A DNA stretch of 64,000 nt from NCBI RefSeq assembly GCF_001649575.2, contig NC_051434.1, forward strand, positions 2,242,399 through 2,306,398, written 5' to 3'. The number at the start of each line of letters is the position of its first letter. The first letter of the stretch is position 1. The notes under the pieces are model-generated. The model had not been told where the DNA came from. It was given only the letters and a program-made list of their open reading frames with translations, and ran no database searches. Below, piece after piece: positions 1-11,745 of this stretch. Source of the DNA: Kryptolebias marmoratus. Taxonomy: Eukaryota; Chordata; Actinopteri; Cyprinodontiformes; Rivulidae. The position numbers were made by a program, and so were the translations under genes.

Positions 1-560
1 TGTTATGTTTATTGTGTATAATATTGCTAGTGTTATTACTAGTTTAAATACGCCACCTTGTGGTCACTTTAAGTTATTGTTTAAGTTAATAGTAGAAGAA
101 GAATATGGACAGGAAGTGCTTTGCCCAGAATCGAACGGCCGCTCCACACTCCTCCTGGTTCTTTCTTGGTGTTTGTTAAAGCATTGTCTGTGAGTATTAC
201 TTGGTTAAAATATTGAGACACCTGTAATGTTGCATGATATGATGATATTGTGTAAAGTTGTATGTTTATAGCCCGTTATTATTACGCTAATGAGTCCGTT
301 TTCATATGCTAATTTCTTGTTGCTAATCGCTAGCTAACATCCTCATTTCATTGAAAGTCAATGCCATGTTGGTCCTTTATTTTATTTATATCATTCTGTA
401 AAGCCTAGATTGTAATACATTGCATGCCTGTATGTTACAGTTTCACAAATTGAACTACTACTGAAGTAAACTTCATTAACCAGTCATCGCTGTCCGGAGT
501 TTCTTCATCGTTCAAGATTGTTTAGCTGTTCGGATAGCTGGTGCAGTATCTAGCGAGGCC
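1..560. repeat. Unassigned repeat-like block, possibly an LTR fragment
   Basis: The block starts with TGTTATG at base 1 and carries the phrase 'gccaccttgtggtcac', often seen in teleost interspersed repeats. It ends in a stretch (about 455-515) with a short AT-rich run followed by 'ctgtccggagtttcttcatc', which resembles the end of some fish gypsy-type LTRs. No second LTR, primer-binding site or coding region is visible, and the left edge is cut by the window. It could equally be an ordinary single-copy stretch. Confidence 0.2.
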
Positions 561-3185
561 AATAATACATTCATACAGCAAAACATTTAGCTTGTTTGGG
601 AATAGTGAGCCGTGACTTTTGGGTTTTCTAACTTTTGTATTTTTCAAAATAAATACATTTATTCAAAATAAGACTTAATAGAAATACATTGAGGTCATTT
701 CAATTCAAACATTGTTTTCTTCCTGTTCTGTTTCAACACTGGATCTATTTTTGTCTTGTAATTATGTAGTTTTATATCTGTTCTGCGTATTTCAGCTGCT
801 GTTCGGCTTGTTTTAAAGTCCTTCAGCTCTCAGCTTTCAACTGCGTTTTGGCAGAAAATGCAATTTGTCTTTTTTTTGTCTTTAAAGATTTTTGTCTGCT
901 GTGTTACGAGAAAGGTCAGATGATTCTCATTGGTAAGAAATCTGTTGAGTCTTTAAGAGGGAAGCGACACAAACACTTGGTCCTGCCGGTGTAACATGAT
1001 TTGTACTCTCAAACATCCACCTTGACCTTTTCTGTAAAATACTCTTGTTTCGCAGAAAGAAATGACTTCACTGCAGCCACTGACAGGGTGTTCATGGCTA
1101 CAACAACAACAAAAAGTCCTGACAGGACGAAAAATTCTGGGTCATTTCAAAGATTTTTTATGAAGGACAGCATCACAGAGATATTTTTAAAGTGCGTTCC
1201 TGCAGGTCTGCAGAATTTGTCTCTCAGAGTAAACAGAACTCAGACAAAACTGACGGAAATTATTTTTCTCAATTTATCTCAATTCAATCTTTCTTTGAAA
1301 ATACGTACATGCTGCCTTTTTAGTCTCCTTCGCGTTTGTGCTTACAGAAATAGAAAACTGGAGTTAATCAAGAAAAAAAATTTAAAGAAAAGTGAACTAA
1401 AACCTTTCCATCAGGCGCTGCCAAGAACACGACGGCGGTAAAACTTTTATCACCTCGCTGGTTTCTTTGGCAGGTAATTAACCAGTACATGATGTTATTT
1501 TAAACATCTGAAACCTTCAGATGTACATCCCTGCGGACGCAGAAGATAAAGATAAAAGCTCCACCTGTAGGGGCTCGGTTAGCTCACAGCTGTGGTTTTA
1601 CAGCAATGTTGGACCATAAAGATTTACACGCCTCAGAAACATTCAGTTACTGAGTCTCAGATGAGTTTTAGTCCATTACGTCAAATCTGGCAGGGAGAAG
1701 CTCAATAACAGTAAAACACTTTTTTTTTTAGTTACAAACATTAAAATGTTATTTAAAAATGTGTCCACCTGAACTAAAATGCTGCACATGTTGGCAGACT
1801 GGTGCCTGTTTCTGTTTTATCTGAAATAATAAGAACAAAACAAGTCAAATCATTGAAAGATGATCCCTCAACATTAGCAAATAAATGGGTTTCTGCTCTA
1901 ATGTTAAAAGCAGTTAAATATTTTATAGTGGTCTAATTAAGTAGAACTCTGGCTCATAAATCAGCTGTTCATTAAAAGGGTTTTACTGGTAGCTGAAAGT
2001 ACAGAAAACATGAACTTTAAAGGGTTTTATGTTTTAAAGGGAAAATGTACTTCAGTGAAGCGGGTTTCTGTGGAGACACTATGAACCATCAGTATCTGAC
2101 CTGCAGCAGTTTATGAAAGGAGTCAAGCAAACGGGTACAAACATTGAAGGCTGGTGGAGATTAATTGGCGACTCAAAACTGCAAGAAAACTGCAAGAAAA
2201 TGCTTTAATTTTCAGTTGCAGCCTCACTAAATTTTGAGTTTTGTGATTAAGGAACCATCAAGACGTGCCGTTGATTTTTGACTTTTTAAAAAATTACAGC
2301 TTCTTGTCATGTGAACAGCTTGCTAAACTGTAGTTTAGGCCCAACATCATCAGCCTGGACTGGAGTACACTTTTTAAATGAAAATAGACAGATTTTTTTA
2401 AACATTTATCATCAAAAGGGTTTTTAAACCTGAACATGCAGGGTTGTAGTCTTGGATGTTGTCAAAACTCAGCTTTAGCGCTTTTAACTCTTAACTCACT
2501 TTTGGAGACGCCTGCAACAAGATTGAGATGCATTTAAGATGCCTGCAACAACTTTACTTTAAGAAAAAAAAAATGCTGCACAACATCTTTGAACATGTTT
2601 ATAAGACTGCAAGATTGTGCAACTCACAAGGACTTTAAGAACCTTGATGAATATTTGAAAGACTTTTAGGAGAACAGTCGCAGAGCAGTGAGATATTATT
2701 TTAACTTCTTCAGAAGCTAATTGCTGCTCAAAGCAGGAAACATTTAGGTGCAAATTTCTGCAATTTAAAGCAACTTCAACTCAAAGCTTTCTAATCTGTT
2801 CAAATAGTATTTTGGCTCCTCGTTTCAGACGATGCATAAAAGCCGTTGATGCCATTATTTTCTCAACCAAGCAATCGTCACTGTTCCACTAATTACTTGT
2901 GTCACAGCTGAGGGTTACCAAATCAGCCTACGTTCCTTGTTTGTTTTTTTTTTACAGTCAGTATAAATTTAAAAGATGAAAAATGACGCAGATAAAACTA
3001 CACAGGAATCCGTCTTCCTCCTACATTTTTCAAAGTCACAAGTTGTGTGACTGATGACCAAATGGAAGAGATTCAAATCGCACTGCGAGGCTTTGTAACA
3101 ACGTCAGCTTTTAAAAGAACGATCTCAGGAACAAAAGACAAAAACCTGCAGAAAGGGAACAGCAGGAGCAGAGGAAAGTTCATCT
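561..3185. other. Gene-free AT-rich DNA, mostly unremarkable
   Basis: No exon with convincing splice sites is visible. At 560-870 there are phrases ('acatttagcttgtttggg', 'gtgacttttgg') that look like weak R3-type repeat remnants. At 2179-2200 an 11-base unit (ctgcaagaaaa) is repeated twice in tandem. A 146-codon open frame at 1001-1441 is lysine-, threonine- and leucine-rich with no recognisable domain and is read as chance. Confidence 0.5.
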
Positions 3186-3189
3186 GCAA

Positions 3190-3420
3190 GACATTTCAAA
3201 CAATGACCAGGAATCGTTTCGTCCCCTTAATTAGGATTTCTTCCTCTCTAATCTGGCAAGACATCCTCTTAACTTCACAGAATAAGGCAGCCTTTGTTTC
3301 TGTAATTTCTCTTTCTGAGGACATTATTAGATGAAGGATTAAACTGTTTAATGTTGCATGCTTTGTGGTGACGCAGTTTTCACCTGCTGCCTGCCATAAA
3401 GAAGGATTTCTCATTCACTG
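3190..3420. promoter_or_regulatory. Candidate conserved non-coding island
   Basis: This stretch is compositionally unlike its decayed surroundings and is dense in homeodomain-type cores (for example 'cttaattagga' near 3227-3237) and clustered AT/GC words without repeat character. It is typical of what vertebrate conserved enhancers look like, but no alignment was possible. A short open frame through it is probably incidental. Confidence 0.22.
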
Positions 3421-6060
3421 AAACCAAAACGGAGAAGTTTGTCCCTAAAAGCAAAACCGTGTCCACATTAGCTTTTCTCCAAACGAGGAAACAGCCGACC
3501 TGAAATCTCACCCTAAATAAGAATTAGTTGATTAGTTTAAAATTTGCAGGAAAAAGGTGACACTGATTTTAAAGCTTCTTTTTCTTCCTTCCAGGGCTGT
3601 TTTCATATAAAAAAAAGTTTGGTTGCACTGATTTAATAAAATCATTATTTTACAATAAGGTCTGCTGAGAGAATGCGTAAGAATATAGTATTTGGTTAAA
3701 TTCCAAAGAAGAAGAGATATATATATATAAAAGGTTTGATTCATTTACCTTTCATGATTTGTGTCATTTCAGTGATTTGTTTGGAAAAAAAAACAAAATC
3801 TATCATCTAATTTTTGTTACATTCCAGAGGATTCTCTGTAATAATAATCTCTGGAGGTTCGTTCTTTGCTTAGCAAATAGTTGTATTTCCCAGTGATGAG
3901 AGAATGTGCCTGAACATGCCTCAAACGCTCAGCAGAAAGTTTGACAAATAGCTGGAATGCAGATTTGGCAGGAGTAAAACACGCTGCAAAGGGAAATGTA
4001 ATCCGGTAAAGACATGATGAGAATCACATCCCTAATACGAAACCTCCCCGCTGGTTTAAAGCTCCGCTGCACTCAGGACACATTTTTAAAGCTTTTGTTT
4101 AGAAAGCAAAATGCCAAAAGATTAAGTTCGGTTTCATGAGGTTTGCATTTCTGTCCTCTTTGTTTCTGGGAAAATCCAAGTTTGTGACGCCTCCGGTTGG
4201 TTTACAGCGGGCGACAATGAAAAGTTCGGCGTATTTTTTCCTCCTGCTGCTAAAACCAACATCAGAACTGCACACTGAATGTCAGAATCTCTCTGTGAGA
4301 TCCCAGACTGGATTTATTTTCCACACAGAGAGGAATATGAAAGAAACAAGGCGCCTGACTGACCCCGAGGCTACTACTGTTAAAAATGTATGCACCCAGC
4401 TTGAGCATATGGCATTCGGTACAATACGGCCAGTTTAAACATTTAAATATGTTCCTTCCATCCCTGTGTGAAAGAGAGCATGACTTCAGCTCAGTTTAAC
4501 CTTTAAATGAACTTCATGGCTTCGAAAAGTCTGATTTTAACACCTCAGATATGTGAAATCCATCCTTTCAAAGCGTCAGAGCTGCACATTGGCCTCTTCT
4601 TGTTCGTGTTTGAGCTCCTATTTGTCTGCAGACTAAAAACTCCTGTAAGGTTAAATCAAGTTCAGCTCCTGTGGTTTCTGTAAAAAATCTTGGATGTCTG
4701 TTTAAGAAAAACATCAAACTGACACTTGGAAAAACATTTTAACTGAAGAAGTGGAAGCAGAGACATGAATGAATCTGGAACAGAAGGTTTGGATCTTCAG
4801 GTTCAAAGACTTCAGTAACTTTAGTAAAAAAAACGTCAATTGTAATATTTTTACTAAGTAATAAGTTAAAAAAACAGCCTTCACACCATTTTACATCCCA
4901 ACACAAAGAAAAACTTGACTTCATGGCGTCCTTTCCATCTAACTCTAAATTAATCTAAATATGCAGAACTTGATTCTTAAACTCAGGTTTCTGTGGAGCT
5001 TTGTTGCTCATTGATAAAAATGTTGGAAACATTTCTTTCCTGCAAACCGAATCTTTGACTGTCTACATATCAGGACTCTCAGCTTTCTGGAAATCTTTGG
5101 AAATAATTAGTTTATATGAACAAAATATGTGTCAGGAACTGTCTAATCAAGACGTGATATTATCCAAATAAATTAGGAGTCTTATCATATTAAAAAAGGT
5201 AAAACATTAAAACAACAAACCAAACAGGACCAAAGTTTGATCTTTGATCTGAGCATGAAAACAGGGCCTCAAACTTACTATTTAAAAACTGTTGCATGTC
5301 TTGAAAATACTGCAGGAAAAAAAATAAAATAAAACGCAATAAAACGGAAACTGAAGAATTCTAGTTCATTCCAATGAAATACATGTGAGAAGTGAAGTCT
5401 TATTGCTACTAAAAGTAATTTATTTCAGCCTTGAAATGCAACCAAGATTATTACAACTTTATTGATTTCTGGGTACATAAAGTACTAAAACTTAAAAATA
5501 ACTAAATAGTCACCTTTAAGGGTGGGAAATAAAAACTTTAAACTGACTCATCCTTTTCAAAGAACAGAGGAAACACTTAATGAATTTCTCCGGTCCTCAG
5601 AGGCAGACTTTACAAAGAGTTCATCAGCAATGAGGAACTCATTAGTTAATCATTAGCTTATAGTTAGCCAGACGCTGATTTAAACTGAGGCAGAGCAGAA
5701 CAAACAAGGTCAAAGTCACTTCTTTTACAGTTTTACAACAAAGTGCAGCTTTGATTTCTTCAGGCCAGTTATCAGATTCTGTTTTCTGTGTTCGGACCTT
5801 CATTAAAGCCCAGTAAGCTTTGAAAAACTCGTTTATAGTTCCTTAAATGCGGAGCAGGAAGAGATCTCCTAATGACTAAACATCTTGGTTTATTACTTGG
5901 ACACACAGAGACGTTTTATTCATCAGGAGAGGAAACGATGCAGACATAACTCCTGTTTCTAACCTGGATGTGATCAACTTCTGCTTTAATACAAACTCTA
6001 AGAGTTATTGAGTTTTCAAGATGATATTTAATCTGAGCCATCAGTTTTTGTACCAGTAAA
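3421..6060. other. Gene-free AT-rich DNA
   Basis: No exon or clear transposon is recognised. A short AT dinucleotide run is at about 3717-3729. The stretch 3890-4130 looks less decayed than its neighbours and might be a minor non-coding island. The rest is long runs of A/T-rich text typical of teleost introns. Confidence 0.5.
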
Positions 6061-6069
6061 AACCTTAAC

Positions 6070-6500
6070 TTAACCCAAAATGAAACAAATCTAGACAAAT
6101 TGCAGTGTGAATGTTTAGTGAATGACTGACAAAATGTTGAATGAATTTAGCTGAATTGTAAAAGTTAAAGCAAGCTGAACAGACACTAAAAAGCCAAATG
6201 TGGCACCATCATAGCTAACAGCAGCTTTAATTAGCATAAAAAGAGTGTGGTTTGTTAATTGATGTAGACTTCAGAGAACAATGTTGATGAAATTAAAGAA
6301 TCCTGATGTATTTCTGTAGGATTTTTTGTAAATAAAGTTAGTTCAAAAAGTGTAAAAGTTATAAATACTGAGAGTAATGTTGAGCTAAGCTTGATCGAGA
6401 CAAATGTTTCGATATGCAGAAGCAGTTTGATTGCAAAAACCATAGAAAAAGAAATTAAACAGGAAACCAGTGAACACTGACTCAGAGTTCACACAGTCAT
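6070..6500 (-). repeat. R3 dispersed repeat, copy 1
   Basis: This copy aligns by eye to 9480-9680: both contain 'gatg(t/c)atttct(g/a)t(a/g)g', then 'tttgtaaataaa', and end with 'agtgaa...tgactcag...ttcaca'. The family is known to me only as a common fish interspersed repeat rich in 'agctaaaagcag' words; I cannot name it. No coding capacity is seen. It contains an AP-1-type site TGACTCA at 6478-6484. Confidence 0.5.
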
Positions 6501-6719
6501 GGATTTCCAACCCTGGTTCAAACAGCATCCTAAAAAAAACTAACAAAGAGAAAAACTAACTAGAAGCAGTCAAACCTCTGCAAGGCCAGAGGGTCGTTAA
6601 AACAATTGTAGGACGTGGATTATGATCACAACCAGAATGTAATCACTTGTTTTCATCAAACATTCTGAGTTTTTAACTAATCTTGCAAAGAAACAAACCA
6701 ACCAAAACTATCAGAAGCA

Positions 6720-7740
6720 TCACCTCCTTGGCAGAGGAAATTAATGGGCCAAGCACACAGACTTTAATCACTTGTGACTGGGCTTTCTGAGACCCCCGAG
6801 GACAGAAAAATGTTTAAAGCCGCTGGTTTGGTGCCAACTTTCAGCCTCCAAGTGCCCCACAAACAGAGCGCTTCAATGCAAAAACATTAAAACAAGCTGC
6901 TCTGCGCCCTCAGTTAGCTGGAATGAAGAGAGGTGGAGATAATCAAACATCACTTGTACAAATGGACTCTTCTGAGCAGAGTTTTGAAATATTAATGATG
7001 TGATGAGGCCACTGGAGGAAGCCTTTAATCCATGCCAATGCAAATGGACCCCAAGGTCACCAACACAACCCTGCAGCAGCCCATGGCCAGGGCAGATCGA
7101 CTTGGAAAAAGTCTGAAATGAGTTTTGTCATAGTTTAGAGGAATAGTGCACAGTGTATAATGGAATGGCCTCGAGCCTGTACAGCAGGCAAAAGGGGGGA
7201 ATTAGCTAGAGCCTGGGCCACATCAAAGTGTTTCAAGGACACCATCGCCCCACTGACTTTCCATTTTCTCTGGGAACAGGATTCACAAAATACCCACAAC
7301 AATGCTGCTACAGAGGGCCAGGGTGATAATGAGTGAGGGCTGTGTGTTTTGGGACTTCTCTTACAAACCCTGCCTTAATTTTCCTCATTATTTTTTTGAA
7401 GGACAGGAGGAGGATGGCCCTCACGGCTACGCGTGCTCCGAGTGGAAGAAGTTAAAACTAATTCCAACTTTCAGAGAGCTGTGCACTTCAAATGAGTTTC
7501 TTAGCGTTGCATAGCAACAGCAGCACCTACTTTTGTGTTGCTGTTTATGCTTGATGGCAGCTCGAACCAGAGTGGTCCACTGGATGCAGGAGCTCCTCAG
7601 TGCTAATAATTAAGCTCTGGTTGCAGCAGACCCCAGACACTGAGTGTTTATATTTGTTTAGCACAGCGCCACTGGAATATTCTGCCACAGGGGTTTGGAG
7701 CCAAATGGCTACTGTGTCATGGTCTCCTGCATACAGTGGG
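6720..7740. promoter_or_regulatory. Candidate conserved non-coding (enhancer-like) cluster
   Basis: This kilobase has balanced composition and no repeat character. It carries a perfect POU octamer ATGCAAAT (7038-7045), an extended nuclear-receptor half-site CCAAGGTCA (7051-7059), a TEAD-like GGAATG near 7162, and an inverted repeat GTTGC-ATA-GCAAC (7506-7518) close to the RFX X-box. 'taataattaagc' near 7603 is homeodomain-like. Such packing is typical of deeply conserved vertebrate enhancers in long introns. A 70-codon frame at 7302-7514 has no recognisable domain. No alignment was possible. Confidence 0.35.
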
Positions 7741-8249
7741 AAAAACTAAACTTTTAAATTGTTACAAACACTTTTCAGATTTACACATTAACAAATCTGC
7801 TTTACTTCAGCCTCCTGCAGCAAAACAGTGTTGCTGCAAAGCTGCGGTGTGGTCAAATATTTGTTTACATGTTGGTTTTATTAGGTGCTGAAAATTCTAG
7901 TTGCCATGTTGACACAAGCATTTTAAAATTCAGGATTCTGGGTAAGCTAACATCCTTGAACTTACATTAGCTATATTTACATTTTTAACTATTATGACAA
8001 GAATAAATTTTTGCAGAGCAATAAAACTACAGCAGTTTCAGATTGGGGGGGGCTAGGCCCTTCCAGGCCACCACTGACTCAGAGAAAAAAAAGTCTGAGA
8101 AAATGGTGCCGGTCACACAGCAGAAATCTTTCCGCCATATTTGTTGCAGAATTAAAATGTCAAAGCTGGAAGCATGTTTGGTTTCCACAGCCGGGCTGAA
8201 ATTTGACTAAAACCTGCAGAGGAAAGCTTTGTTTTCTCAGATAAAAGAG

Positions 8250-8995
8250 GATCACAGGTTAGCAGTAATCACCCGTTTAATTTGATTTGATTCTGGATCT
8301 CTGGTGTGTTGGGATATTGTTTCAGCGGTAGTCTGGGGTTTCCTTGTGTAGTGTCCAGGTCCGTCCCTGCTCTTCCCCCCGTTAGCAGCAGGTTGTACCG
8401 AGATGAAAGCTCTAATTGCACACAGCGGATCTCCATTATTCTCAGCGGTTTTTGTTTCCGCCAAACGAGGATGCTGCCATCATTTCCCCCTCCTGTGAAC
8501 CCTTTCCTGCCGGGATGGCCTTTCACTGCTGAATGAACACAAGCCCTGCCTTGTGGATCTAATACCTTCAATAATCCAGTTAACTCTTTGTAGTCCTGTA
8601 AGCTCCAAACATGAACGATGACAGAATCATTCATCAGCTTCAGACACAAGTTCCACCTCTCTGCCAATCTGTCAAATTACTCCCCTCCAGCTCTCCTCCT
8701 CTCATCTGATGAAGTCAGTCTTTTCCTCCTTCACGCTTCCAAACCTCCTCTGGTCTTTTCACTAACTGGCTCCATTTTTAACGCCGTCGTGCAGCCTCTC
8801 CTCCTGCTTTCACTCGTTGAATCTGCTGCACCCCAATTAGTGGAAATGTGATGCTTTTCTCTATTGAGGCCCCAATTTGGGATTTAAAGCGATAAGCAGA
8901 ATGCCTTTTTACATAAAACCTTGCCTTGTGCAGCATTAATGAATTACCCTCCAACCTCTGCGTTTCATTAGACACTTTCACACAGGATAATGAAA
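8250..8995. promoter_or_regulatory. Candidate conserved non-coding island
   Basis: The interval is less AT-rich than its surroundings and non-repetitive, with the words 'ctctaattgcac' (about 8410), 'ccccaattagtgg' (about 8832), 'gattaaagcg'-like text and 'cattaatgaatta' (about 8933), all compatible with homeodomain binding. A 132-codon minus-strand frame (8269-8667) shows two faint WD-like words but lacks splice sites and a family-scale repeat, so it is not called as a gene. Conservation is untested. Confidence 0.3.
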
Positions 8996-9139
8996 TTTGC
9001 TGAAATCACAGGTGCCCCAGATTCTGCTGAGTTGTGTAAGGTTATGGTTTTACTTCACTGAGTACAAATGTGCCACAAAGTCTGTGCACTAATAGCCACA
9101 TGGATAAATCTCCTCATGTTCTGAGATTGTGCTCCGTTC

Positions 9140-9690
9140 TATTCGCTCATCAAAATTTACACCCAAGATTTTGCTACTGAAGGTTAAAGAGCGTAAATAT
9201 TTACAGCTGATAGAACCGATAAAATTTAAGGTTCTTACGGAGACTAGAGAAACTGAGTGTCAATAATGACGTTGCTGAAGAAGCTGAATTTGAGTTGTTA
9301 AAGCTAAAAGATGATAAAAGTTTAAAATGATCAAAACCCGAGCTAAAATCAGCAAAAGCCTAGAAGCAGCTAAACGTGTCAAAGGCTCACTAAAAGTAGC
9401 AAAAGTCTAGCTAGAAGCTAAAGTTGCAAAAGGTGTTTAAAAAGTTCAATGGAGCAAGAACCGAGGTAAAAACAGCAGCTAAAAGCAGCTGAAGATAAAT
9501 GTCTCGATGCATTTCTATGGAGAAAATATTTGTAAATAAAAGGAAATATTTCAAAGTATAAACGTTACAGAAAACAGAAATAATTCCCACCATGAATGAG
9601 CTGAAGGTTTTGACTTATAAATGACTAAAACAGCAGAAAGTAAACAGCAAAACAGTGAAGGATGACTCAGCATTCAGGTTATTTCACACT
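9140..9690 (-). repeat. R3 dispersed repeat, copy 2 (longest)
   Basis: The segment is built of degenerate 'agctaaaagcag', 'agcaaaagtcta' and 'gctaaagttgcaaaag' words (9270-9500), followed by a more unique part (9500-9680) that matches copy 1 at 6255-6490 and, inverted, copy 3 at 12690-12960. It ends near 'gatgactcagcattcagg...tttcacac', with TGACTCA at 9663-9669. No protein is encoded. Confidence 0.5.
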
Positions 9691-10370
9691 TATCCTCCAA
9701 TATGCAATAAAATCACTTTATCCTCTTTATCTCTGACCAAGTATTTTCTTTACAGCTGCAGTAAAGATTCCAGTAAATGAATCAATAACTGCCATAAAAA
9801 CATGAACCATGGAGATTTTTCATATTTTCATATATTCAGCTGAACTCTGAGCATCATTCCGTTGCTTGGAGTTTCATCAGTTGATTTTATTTAATCATTC
9901 AGAGGCAAAAAATTAAAAAATTATCCTTTTCTCAATAAATCTTTTCATGTTTGGCATTAAATGAGTCAGAGAGTCAAGTTCATGTGAACAAAAAATATGA
10001 ATATTTTAACGAGGAATGCCCAAACAAAAAGACTTTAAGATGTTTTAGTTTCTTACTCAAGGCTGCACAGAAAAGCACCTTCAAAAGGTGCATTCTGTGT
10101 TAAATCCCGAGCAGAAAAAGATTTTTAGGTTTAAAAGATGAAAAAGTGAGTCAATATCTCTGCCTGTGAGCAGGTATTTAATGTGATCCAGACGTGAGGC
10201 AGATGAAGCATCTTGTGGTCAGTTTGCTGCTGCTGCTGCTGCTGTTTTAGTCCTTTAAGACTATTTTCTCCATCCTATCCTCTTATTTGTCTTAATTCTC
10301 ATCGCCATCCTCTTCCCTGACTATCTCATGTGCTTTTCTTCGTCTTCCTAAACTGAATAAATAAATAAAT
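9691..10370. other. Gene-free DNA with a short GCT run
   Basis: Nothing gene-like is recognised. A (GCT)6 trinucleotide run lies at 10226-10244, and an ATAA run at about 10357-10370 borders the purine-rich tract that follows. Confidence 0.5.
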
Positions 10371-10371
10371 G

Positions 10372-10660
10372 CAGAGATGGGAGAGAAGGAAAGGCCAGAA
10401 GATGAGAGAAGAAGAAACTAGGACACTCCAACCTGGATGTATCATCCAAAGTAATTTGCTCAGAGAGCAGAGGAGAGAGGAGGAGGAAAACAAGGAGCGT
10501 AAGAGCATCTCTGCTAAAGAGGGGACGGCTTAGAGAAAACACGTGAAATGGACCGACAAGCTGCGCCGCTGAGAGGAGCTGAGGGAGGGCAGGGAAAATG
10601 AGAGAAAAGAAAGGCTTGGTAAAAATCACAAAATGGACAGAACGATCTGAGGGACACAGT
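10372..10660 (+). repeat. Purine-rich (A/G) tract
   Basis: The plus strand is strongly enriched in G and A, with words such as gagagaaggaaagg and gagagaggaggagg. Open frames on the minus strand here are Ser/Leu/Phe-rich artefacts of that bias. Similar tracts with the same strand polarity recur at 16.3, 36.0, 37.6 and 40.1 kb. Confidence 0.6.
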
Positions 10661-11685
10661 GGATTCGGTGGAAAATTGGGGCGCTGAGCTGCAGAGAAAA
10701 TACAACCCCAAACTTACTGCTGCTAAAAATAAACTAAATGCCTCTTTAACTGGAAAACACAACGTGGCATCATCACACCTACGTGAAAAAAGAGGCATGA
10801 CTTCATTCTGTGAAAGCTGATTAAGCATTTGTTTTGTTTTTCATACTTTGTGTTATTTTAACAGCTTGTAAAGTTCAGCTCATTCAGGACTTTTCCTGCA
10901 GAAACATTCTTCTCTGCTTCGACATTCTTGTTCTGTTTTGTTTTATGCACCTTTTAGCTCGTCTTATGCTTATTTTAACTTTTACAGCTTCATCAAATTC
11001 AAGCAAATTGATTCAAATTGCATTTTTGCAGAAACTGCACTCGATCTCATTCAGCTTTGTTTTAAATGTTAGGTTTTTAAACCTCTAAATTAATTATTCA
11101 AAGAAAAAATCTTTGTGGACATAACTACAAATCTGTATTTAAGATAATATTTAAGTGTTTAAACTTGTATTCTTCTTAATGTAAACCAATTCCATTAAAG
11201 AGTTTTTAACACATTCTGGGTTTAATCAAAGTTGCAGAAACACCACTGTGACTGTGGCACATCAGGAAATCTAAATAAGGTACTGAAAATCCATCATGTC
11301 AGTATTTTTCTAATCCAGTCAAATTTAGAGAAGAAAAAATGGACAAGAAAAATATCTGTTTTCAAAAAAATATAAGAAAGCTGCTGATGGTTAAGATGCC
11401 CATTTCTCGGCTTCAAAATGTCCGTCTGCAAACTAATGGGTGGCATTACAAGACAGGGTATGATTACAGAAAAAGCAGGAAAACTGTGGGGTAGAAGAAC
11501 AAGTATTACTCTGTGCCACCGAGGGAAAGTAGGTGGTCAACATGATCCGGGAGACAGGAAGAGAAAGAGGAGAAAAAACATAAAAGTAAAACAAACCTTT
11601 AAAAGTGCATCAAACTACTTTAACCAATTTAAAATGTAAACCTTCTGTGGCAGGAAAATTGAAGCTAATCTACAGCTGAAGCCTT
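10661..11685. other. Gene-free AT-rich DNA
   Basis: A stretch at 10850-11090 ('gttcagctcattcagg', 'ccttttagctcgtctt') resembles the R3 family faintly. Nothing else is recognised. Confidence 0.45.
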
Positions 11686-11689
11686 TTAC

Positions 11690-11745
11690 CAACAAATTAA
11701 AGACCTAACATTCCTTGAAAGAATGCATATCGAGTTTTAAACTTT
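11690..11745 (-). repeat. R1 dispersed repeat, fragment 1
   Basis: The word 'cattccttgaaagaatgcatatcg' is the inverse of 'cgatatgcattccttcaag' seen at 44167-44185, with one change. The remaining family segments are not obvious here, so this is a short or heavily decayed copy. Confidence 0.4.

Noticed and set aside
115..150. Reverse-strand GTTCGATTC word resembling a Pol III B box
   Set aside because: No A box at the right distance and no cloverleaf can be drawn, so neither a tRNA nor a SINE head is supported.
1001..1441. 146-codon plus-strand open frame
   Set aside because: Composition is that of translated AT-rich intron; no domain, no acceptor or donor of quality.
8269..8667. 132-codon minus-strand frame with WD40-like words (GGNDGSILVW, VWSLQDYKEL)
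   Set aside because: Only two faint matches, irregular spacing, no splice sites, and the frame lies in a stretch that looks like a non-coding island. Overlapping frames on both strands also argue against coding.
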